Of a stretch of 12,033 nucleotides of DNA, positions 7,399-12,033 are shown piece by piece; the stretch's first letter is position 1; each line of letters opens with the position of its first letter. Location: NCBI GenBank assembly GCA_963929765.1, contig CAWVKD010000083.1, positions 1 through 12,033 on the forward strand, given 5' to 3'. This DNA comes from RGIG529 sp963929765 (GTDB lineage: Bacteria; Bacillota; Clostridia; Oscillospirales; Oscillospiraceae). Both the position numbers and the translations under genes were made by a program. The notes below the pieces were generated by a model. The model had not been told where the DNA came from. It did no database searches and worked only from the letters and a program-made list of their open reading frames with translations.

Positions 7399-7429
7399 AG
7401 CAAATTCCTCCCCATCTTTTCATTCCTTC

Positions 7430-7458
7430 TAGTATGCACATTCCATTGGAAAACATAC
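7430..7458 (-). promoter_or_regulatory. Sigma-G-like forespore promoter of the ger operon
   Basis: On the minus strand GTATG (7458-7454) and CATACTA (7436-7430) are separated by exactly 17 bp. Both fit the Bacillus subtilis sigma-G consensus (GHATR, 17-18 bp, CATWHTA) at every position. The start would fall near 7423, giving a leader of about 25 bases to the TTG of the A-subunit gene. Germinant-receptor operons are classic sigma-G targets. The spacer holds an 11-base inverted repeat (TTCCAATGGAA) that could be an operator. Confidence 0.8.
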
Positions 7459-7476
7459 GTTCTATTTTTTCAAAGA

Positions 7477-7509
7477 AAAAACAGCGAAGAGACACTCTTC
7501 GCTGTTTTT
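7477..7509. terminator. Bidirectional terminator hairpin between divergent promoters
   Basis: AAAAACAGCGAAGAG (7477-7491) and CTCTTCGCTGTTTTT (7495-7509) form a perfect 15-bp stem on a 3-base loop. T-runs end it in both directions (TTTTT plus; TTTTTTCTTT minus). It lies between two divergent promoters, so no gene ends here. It would stop antisense or readthrough transcription from either side. Confidence 0.75.
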
Positions 7510-7513
7510 CTAC

Positions 7514-7542
7514 CCATATTCTCTCGGTTTTCACACATACTA
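7514..7542 (+). promoter_or_regulatory. Sigma-F/G-like promoter of the DUF421 gene
   Basis: CCATA (7514-7518) and CATACTA (7536-7542) are 17 bp apart. The -10 fits the sigma-G consensus fully and the -35 fits four of five positions. Transcription would begin near 7549, just ahead of the AAGGAGG site at 7557-7563. The -10 is identical to that of the divergent ger promoter. Confidence 0.65.
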
Positions 7543-7572
7543 TGCAGGAATCTACCAAGGAGGTTATGATGG

Positions 7573-8277
7573 ATGGAATTCCTTTATGTAGTACTGACTG
7601 CCCTTCTGTCTGTTGTTGTACTGTTTCTGCTCGCCAAATTAATGGGTGACAAGCAACTCTCCCAAATGAGTATCTTTGATTATATCAATGGAATCACCAT
7701 TGGCTCCATTGCTGCAGAACTTGCCACAGAATTAGAAGCACCTCTGCAACCATTGATCGCTATGATCGTATATGGCATTTTATCGTTTTTGATTTCCAAA
7801 ATGACAGGAAAATCTCTAAAATTACGTAAAATCATCAATGGAAAGCCTATTGTTTTAATGGATAATGGTATCATCTACCGAAGTAACTTCAAAAAAGCAC
7901 GGTTAGATCTCAGCGAATTTTTGATGTTTTGCAGAGTAAGCGGTTTTTTTGATCTCAGCCAAATTCAAACTGCCATTTTGGAACACAACGGAGCTGTAAG
8001 TATTCTTCCCGTCTCCAGTCAAAGGCCAGCAACTCCAAATGATCTCAATTTAACTCCACCGCAAGAAACTGTTTACACTACTGTATTAATGGATGGTCAT
8101 ATTCTCACAGAAAACTTAAAAAAAGTGGGACAAAACACCACTTGGCTAATAAAAGAGCTGAAAAAACAGGGCTATTCCTCGCCAAGAGAAGTGTTTCTGG
8201 CAACCTGCTCTTTCAATCATCAATTGTCTGTTTATCCCATGGTCACCAAAAAAGCGCCTATTGATCGGTTTGAATAA
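7573..8277 (+). CDS. DUF421 (YetF-type) membrane protein
   Basis: A 234-residue protein of the DUF421 family. Three hydrophobic helices occupy the N-terminus (about 4-22, 35-50 and 60-77), with the signature KLMGDKQLSQMSIFDYINGITIGSIAAE (22-49). A soluble domain follows, starting at GKSLKLRKIINGKPIVLMDNG and including LDLSEFLMFCRVSGFFDLSQIQTAILEHNG. Size and architecture are standard. The molecular role is not established. In Bacillus, YetF-like proteins are found in spore inner membranes, and relatives occur in mobile spoVA operons linked to spore resistance. The sigma-G-like promoter and the divergent ger operon fit such a forespore role here. AAGGAGG nine bases upstream picks the third of three closely spaced ATGs, the only one in frame. 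It converges on the carbonic anhydrase gene with only eight bases between the stops and no visible terminator. Confidence 0.92.
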   Translation: MEFLYVVLTALLSVVVLFLLAKLMGDKQLSQMSIFDYINGITIGSIAAELATELEAPLQPLIAMIVYGILSFLISKMTGKSLKLRKIINGKPIVLMDNGIIYRSNFKKARLDLSEFLMFCRVSGFFDLSQIQTAILEHNGAVSILPVSSQRPATPNDLNLTPPQETVYTTVLMDGHILTENLKKVGQNTTWLIKELKKQGYSSPREVFLATCSFNHQLSVYPMVTKKAPIDRFE

Positions 8278-8285
8278 CGCTTAGA

Positions 8286-8861
8286 TTATGAAAAAAAGGT
8301 TACCTGGCCTGTTTCAATATCATACATGGCACCTATCATCGTCACGTTCCCTGCCCGGAGAAGTGGAGCCAGGGTTTCCGATTCTTCTAATTTTTTTAAA
8401 CTGTTCTTGGTATGCTCCACCTCACATAAATAAGGATCTGTTTCTCCATGAAGTCCTTGGGCAATGCGTTCTGCGATTTTAGCAACTGCTCCTTGCGCTG
8501 TTCCAGATAGTGCTGCACGGACAGCGCCACATTTCGTATGTCCCAGAACTACCACCAAAGATGCCCCTAAACCTGTAATACCATATTCCACACTTCCCAG
8601 AGTGTTCCAATCCACTAGATGTCCCGCTGTTCGAATCACAAACAGTTCACCCAAACCTGCGGAAAAAATGTGTTCTGGGGGAACTCTGGAATCAGAACAT
8701 GTTAAAATGACAGCATATGGTTTTTGTCCGTCTTTGGCCAGATACTCTCTTTGCTCTTTTCCCAAATGTGAGACATTTGTCTTCTCTTCCCGATACCGCC
8801 TGTTACCTTCTTTTAAACGTACAAGAGCTTGTACTGCTTTTTCTCGATGGTTCAATGGCAT
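8286..8861 (-). CDS. Beta-class carbonic anhydrase
   Basis: A 191-residue beta-carbonic anhydrase, a cytoplasmic zinc enzyme that interconverts CO2 and bicarbonate, supplying bicarbonate to carboxylases and helping pH balance. All core residues are present: the zinc ligand Cys55 with the Asp57-Arg59 dyad in CSDSRV (55-60), and zinc ligands His108 and Cys111 in GHTKCGAV (107-114). RTAGHLV (77-83) and GSVEYGI (89-95) are further family motifs. Length matches short bacterial forms. The start has GGAGG six bases upstream. It has its own sigma-A promoter (8922-8950), divergent from the TypA promoter. Nothing is missing, so an active enzyme is expected. Confidence 0.95.
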   Translation of the reverse strand: MPLNHREKAVQALVRLKEGNRRYREEKTNVSHLGKEQREYLAKDGQKPYAVILTCSDSRVPPEHIFSAGLGELFVIRTAGHLVDWNTLGSVEYGITGLGASLVVVLGHTKCGAVRAALSGTAQGAVAKIAERIAQGLHGETDPYLCEVEHTKNSLKKLEESETLAPLLRAGNVTMIGAMYDIETGQVTFFS

Positions 8862-8921
8862 GTGTCACCTCCGTATCATTTTCTCTCACCAAAGGAACAA
8901 CCAATTTTCACGGCTTTGGAC

Positions 8922-8950
8922 ATTATAATTTCTTTCTCTCCAAAATACAA
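8922..8950 (-). promoter_or_regulatory. Sigma-A promoter of the carbonic anhydrase gene
   Basis: On the minus strand TTGTAT (8950-8945) and a perfect TATAAT (8927-8922) are 17 bp apart. The start would be near 8915, about 54 bases before the ATG. It is back to back with the typA promoter. Confidence 0.7.
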
Positions 8951-8968
8951 GTCACTCTTTCATAAATC

Positions 8969-8990
8969 AAAAAAGATTTGCATCTTTTTT
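8969..8990. repeat. AT-rich inverted repeat over the typA -35
   Basis: AAAAAAGAT (8969-8977) and ATCTTTTTT (8982-8990) form a perfect 9-bp inverted repeat around TTGC, which is part of the typA -35 element. With only one G-C pair per arm as GAT/ATC it would make a weak terminator. A protein-binding site or an UP-like A-tract are alternatives. Confidence 0.35.
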
Positions 8991-9006
8991 AATTTTATGC
9001 TATAAT
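8978..9006 (+). promoter_or_regulatory. Extended -10 sigma-A promoter of typA
   Basis: TTGCAT (8978-8983) and a perfect TATAAT (9001-9006) are separated by 17 bp, and TG at 8998-8999 gives an extended -10. Transcription would begin near 9013, leaving a leader of about 85 bases before the TTG start at 9098. The leader includes a small hairpin, CCGCC (9062-9066) with GGCGG (9072-9076), just before the ribosome site. Confidence 0.75.
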
Positions 9007-9097
9007 ACAGGTTTGTGATTAGAAACTTTGATTGCATGATCGTTATCGTATGATCGCAGGACCGCCAGCAAAGGCGGAGAGAAAGGGGAACCTTAGC

Positions 9098-10924
9098 TTG
9101 CAGTGTTCACAGCTTCGTAATGTAGCAATTATCGCTCACGTTGACCACGGAAAAACCACCTTGGTCGATCAAATGTTAAAACAAGGCGGCGTATACCGGG
9201 AAAACCAAACCATTGTAGAACGGGTTATGGACTCTAATGATTTGGAACGGGAACGCGGCATCACCATTCTAGCTAAAAATACAGCTGTACAATACGGCGA
9301 TGTGAAAATCAATATTGTTGATACACCGGGACATGCTGACTTTGGAGGCGAAGTAGAGCGTATCTTAAAAATGGTAAATGGCGTTATTCTTTTGGTAGAC
9401 GCTGCAGAAGGGCCTATGCCTCAAACCCGTTTCGTTCTATCCAAGGCATTGGAGCTGGGACACCGGGTTATTGTTGTAGTGAATAAAATCGACCGACCGG
9501 ATCAGAGAATTTATGAAGTAATCGATGAAGTCCTAGAGCTTCTAATGGATTTGGATGCCACAGAAGAACAATTGGACTCCCCCATGCTTTTCTGTTCTGC
9601 GCGTCAGGGAATTGCCTCCTTTACACCAGATGTCCCTGGCACAGATTTGCGTCCACTGTTTGATACCATTGTAGACTATATTCCAGCACCTGAAGCTGAT
9701 GCAGATGCACCTTTTCAAATGTTGGTTTCGTCCGTTGATTATAATGAATTTGTGGGTCGAATCGCTATTGGACGCATTGAACGAGGCACATTACATCAAA
9801 ATCAGGAAATTGCTGTTTGCAATTTCCATGGCGACCGTCCACCGGAAAAGGCAAAAGCAGTATCACTTTATCAGTTTGAAGGCCTTAATCGCACACCTGT
9901 TACAGAGGCATCTGCCGGTAATATTATCGCCTTATCTGGTATTGGCGATATCACCATTGGTGACACCATTTGTGACGTGCAAACACCAGAGCCCCTTCCC
10001 TTTGTGAAAATTTCAGCACCTACCATGGAAATGACTTTTTCTGTTAACGATTCTCCTTTTGCTGGACGAGAAGGTAAATATGTTACCTCTCGTAATCTGC
10101 GAGACCGGCTTACACGAGAAACATTAAAAGATGTATCTCTTCGTGTCACAGAAACAGAAAGTACCGATTCGTTCCATGTTGCCGGCCGGGGTGAAATGCA
10201 TTTATCCATTCTTATCGAAACGATGCGACGTGAAGGATATGAGTTTCAAGTCTCTCCTCCCCGTGTGCTGTATCAAGAAATCGAAGGCAAAAAGTGTGAG
10301 CCTATCGAACGTTTGGTAGTGGACGTGCCCGAAAACGCTGTAGGCTCTGTGATTGAAAAGATGGGGGCTCGCAAGGGAGAACTTCTGGAAATGAACCCCG
10401 TTGGAAAACGTATGAAGCTGGAATTTCTAGTACCTTCTCGCGGCTTGTTTGGATACCGCAATGAATTTTTAACTGACACCCGGGGAGAAGGGATCATGGC
10501 TTCTGTTTTCGAGCGGTACGAACCCTTTAAAGGAGAATTGTCACGCCGTTCCACTGGTAGCTTAGTTGCTTTTGAAACTGGGGAGTCTGTTGGCTACGGG
10601 CTTTTCAACGCCCAGGATCGTGGCGCTCTGTTCATCGGCCCCGGTGTCCCCGTTTACGCCGGAATGATTGTTGGCGTTTCACCAAAATCAGAAGATATCG
10701 CCGTCAATGTTTGCAAGAAAAAACAGCTTACTAATATGCGTGCTGCTGGCAGTGATGACGCATTGCGTCTTACTCCGCCGCGTCATATGAGCTTGGAGCA
10801 GTGTTTGGAGTTTCTGGCAGATGACGAACTACTGGAAGTAACGCCCAAAAGCTTGCGACTTCGGAAGCGTTTACTGGATCACAGCCAGAGGATGCGTGCC
10901 CGCGCTGCAAAAATGGGAAAATAA
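9098..10924 (+). CDS. typA: TypA/BipA ribosome-associated translational GTPase
   Basis: A 608-residue translational GTPase of the TypA/BipA family, related to EF-G and LepA. It binds the ribosome and supports subunit assembly and stress or cold adaptation. GTPase motifs are intact: AHVDHGKTT (13-21), RERGIT (51-56), DTPGHADF (75-82) and NKID (129-132). Beta-barrel and EF-G-like domains follow, then the BipA-specific C-terminal domain with LEFLVPSRGLFGYRNEFL and the terminal basic helix. The upstream frame runs to a TTG at 9032 and an ATG at 9050, but neither has a ribosome site. TTG at 9098 has AAAGGGGA eight bases before it and gives a protein of the family's usual length, starting MQCSQLRNVAIIAHVDHGK. 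It has its own promoter and a strong terminator, so it is monocistronic. Confidence 0.96.
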   Translation: MQCSQLRNVAIIAHVDHGKTTLVDQMLKQGGVYRENQTIVERVMDSNDLERERGITILAKNTAVQYGDVKINIVDTPGHADFGGEVERILKMVNGVILLVDAAEGPMPQTRFVLSKALELGHRVIVVVNKIDRPDQRIYEVIDEVLELLMDLDATEEQLDSPMLFCSARQGIASFTPDVPGTDLRPLFDTIVDYIPAPEADADAPFQMLVSSVDYNEFVGRIAIGRIERGTLHQNQEIAVCNFHGDRPPEKAKAVSLYQFEGLNRTPVTEASAGNIIALSGIGDITIGDTICDVQTPEPLPFVKISAPTMEMTFSVNDSPFAGREGKYVTSRNLRDRLTRETLKDVSLRVTETESTDSFHVAGRGEMHLSILIETMRREGYEFQVSPPRVLYQEIEGKKCEPIERLVVDVPENAVGSVIEKMGARKGELLEMNPVGKRMKLEFLVPSRGLFGYRNEFLTDTRGEGIMASVFERYEPFKGELSRRSTGSLVAFETGESVGYGLFNAQDRGALFIGPGVPVYAGMIVGVSPKSEDIAVNVCKKKQLTNMRAAGSDDALRLTPPRHMSLEQCLEFLADDELLEVTPKSLRLRKRLLDHSQRMRARAAKMGK

Positions 10925-10942
10925 CCACCATAGACACATGTT

Positions 10943-10977
10943 ACAGGATGACATATTCATTGATGTCATCCTGTTTT
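10943..10977 (+). terminator. Intrinsic terminator after typA
   Basis: A perfect 12-bp stem, ACAGGATGACAT (10943-10954) with ATGTCATCCTGT (10963-10974), closes an 8-base loop and runs into TTTT. It begins 19 bases after the typA stop. Confidence 0.85.
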
Positions 10978-11116
10978 ACATTATCAGCCTCTGTTTCATA
11001 CTGGACACCTTTCCAATACAAGGTGTGGTTATCCCAGCCTTATGATGTACCATACCAATATGGCAAATGTGGCATTGTAAAAAAACAAAAAAACAACAAA
11101 AAGGAGAATGTTTTGC

Positions 11117-11145
11117 TTGCATTTGATGGGAAATCTTAGTATACT
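11117..11145 (+). promoter_or_regulatory. Sigma-A-type promoter of the C39-like lipoprotein gene
   Basis: TTGCAT (11117-11122) and TATACT (11140-11145) are 17 bp apart. The start would be near 11152, some 57 bases before the TTG start of the lipoprotein. The stretch between the typA terminator and this promoter (10978-11116) holds nothing I can support as a gene. Confidence 0.6.
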
Positions 11146-11208
11146 CTACCATGACGCTCAATGAACGTGCTGGTGATTCAGCAATAAAAAACAAAGGAAG
11201 TGATTTTT

Positions 11209-11985
11209 TTGAAAAAAACCGTTGCTTTCCTGCTGCTGCTTTTCTGTATCTGCATGCTAACGGCTTGCCAGGATGAAGCAAACTCCAAAGGAAACTACAC
11301 CGATGAAATGAAAATCCCATACACTACCGATCTCAGCGAGCCAGACGGTGCCGATAGTGTGGAACGGCAAGGCGACCATCAGGACAGCCCTTATTTCAAC
11401 ACCTTAGATTTTTATAATATGGAATCCACAGATACTTTGACCATTCTCCACAACTTCCAAACGCAGCAGCAAACCAGTGAATGGAGCTGCGGCGTTTCCA
11501 GTGCGCTTATGGTCATGAACTGGTACGATAAATTAGGCGACTACAATGAAGAGACCCTAGCCGCTTACCGCAGCAATGAGCTTACCCCGGAGGCTACCAG
11601 TTTACGGCAGCTGATTGAAATCTTTGAAGGGGTGGGTGGATATAAACTTTATTCTACTTACGATTGCCAAGACACAGTAGCCGATGTTTTCACTTTTGAT
11701 TTTATTCAGAAAACCCTTGCAGAAGGGAACCCGATTATGATAGGCTGGAATGACTGGGGCGGTCATTGGCAGGTCATCATCGGATATGATACAATGGGTA
11801 CCGAAACCACCCAGGACGATGTTATCATCGTAGCAGATCCTTATGACACAACAGACCATAACCAGGATGGCTATGGTGTATACAGCGCTGAGCGGTTCCT
11901 CTATAACTTTACATTCTATAACTTTTTCGACACCGCCAACGGTGATCTCAACGACATGTGTTTCCTCGTGGCGACCCCGGAATAA
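11209..11985 (+). CDS. Lipoprotein with C39-type papain-like peptidase domain
   Basis: A 258-residue predicted lipoprotein. The signal peptide is a basic start (MKK), a hydrophobic core (5-17) and the lipobox LTAC with Cys20, so the protein should be anchored on the outer face of the membrane. A linker rich in Asp, Glu and Ser (21-75) leads to a papain-like domain of the C39-type-2 group. Gln88 may form the oxyanion hole; Cys94 in WSCGVSSALM is the likely nucleophile, His186 in GGHWQVIIGYD the general base, and Asp210 in VADPYD the third residue. DHNQDG (216-221) resembles a calcium-binding loop but its spacing is not that of an EF hand. Substrate is unknown: peptide, cell-wall cross-link or bacteriocin leader are possibilities, and no transporter or bacteriocin gene is nearby. 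TTG at 11209 is preferred to GTG at 11200 because GGAAG lies eight bases before it, whereas the GTG overlaps that site. Confidence 0.82.
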   Translation: MKKTVAFLLLLFCICMLTACQDEANSKGNYTDEMKIPYTTDLSEPDGADSVERQGDHQDSPYFNTLDFYNMESTDTLTILHNFQTQQQTSEWSCGVSSALMVMNWYDKLGDYNEETLAAYRSNELTPEATSLRQLIEIFEGVGGYKLYSTYDCQDTVADVFTFDFIQKTLAEGNPIMIGWNDWGGHWQVIIGYDTMGTETTQDDVIIVADPYDTTDHNQDGYGVYSAERFLYNFTFYNFFDTANGDLNDMCFLVATPE

Positions 11986-12005
11986 ATCTTGCACAAACAA
12001 ACTCA

Positions 12006-12033
12006 ACGGCCGAGCTCTGCAGAGCTCGGCCGT
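12006..12033 (+). terminator. GC-rich 28-bp palindrome at window end
   Basis: All 28 bases form a perfect palindrome (ACGGCCGAGCTCTG and its mirror), starting 20 bases after the lipoprotein stop. It is probably the stem of a terminator whose T-tract lies beyond the window edge. Confidence 0.65.

Noticed and set aside
10948..11139. Plus-strand 63-residue frame after typA
   Set aside because: It begins inside the typA terminator stem, lacks a ribosome site, and its composition has no protein-like pattern.
11111..11164. An 18-residue frame behind AAGGAGA (11101-11107) as a leader peptide
   Set aside because: The ATG is only one to two bases from the ribosome site, the frame overlaps the lipoprotein promoter, and it shows no regulatory codon run.

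Overview
The window reads as a chromosomal segment from a low- to mid-GC, endospore-forming Firmicute, most likely a member of class Clostridia. The evidence is a tricistronic GerA-type germinant-receptor operon with the order A-C-B, forespore-type (sigma-G-like) promoters, strong Shine-Dalgarno sites, several TTG starts and abundant hairpin-plus-T-tract terminators. I cannot name the genus. There is no sign of phage, insertion sequence, CRISPR, rRNA or tRNA.

Layout from left to right. 1-346 is an AT-rich non-coding stretch. 347-1420 (+) is a P-loop ATPase-like protein built from two copies of one domain, the second with a decayed Walker A, followed by a terminator. 1586-2518 (+) is a LysR-family regulator with its own promoter and terminator. 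2831-3181 (-) is a small ArsC/Spx-family CxxC protein ending directly at a 36-bp perfect palindrome. 3310-7398 (-) is the germination operon, transcribed leftwards: gerA-family (7398-5881), gerC-family (5872-4583), an unlisted 57-residue two-helix membrane protein (4586-4413), then gerB-family (4401-3310). All junctions are overlapping or nearly so, which suggests translational coupling. 7573-8277 (+) is a DUF421/YetF-type membrane protein divergent from the germination operon. 8286-8861 (-) is a beta-carbonic anhydrase. 9098-10924 (+) is the ribosome-associated GTPase TypA/BipA. 11209-11985 (+) is a lipoprotein with a papain-like C39-type peptidase domain, followed by a GC-rich palindrome at the window edge.

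How they fit together. The central block (about 3.3-8.3 kb) looks like a forespore module. The ger operon and the DUF421 gene face away from each other, each preceded by a CATACTA -10 element with a 17-bp spacer to a sigma-G-like -35, and a bidirectional terminator hairpin lies between the two promoters. The products would all sit in the inner spore membrane: the GerA/GerB/GerC receptor, a small D-subunit-like partner, and a DUF421 protein, a family linked to spore inner membranes in Bacillus. Two features set this receptor apart: the GerC-type subunit lacks a recognisable lipobox cysteine, and it carries an acidic low-complexity insert. The flanking genes (regulator, Spx-like protein, carbonic anhydrase, TypA, peptidase) look like vegetative genes, and those with visible promoters have sigma-A-type ones.
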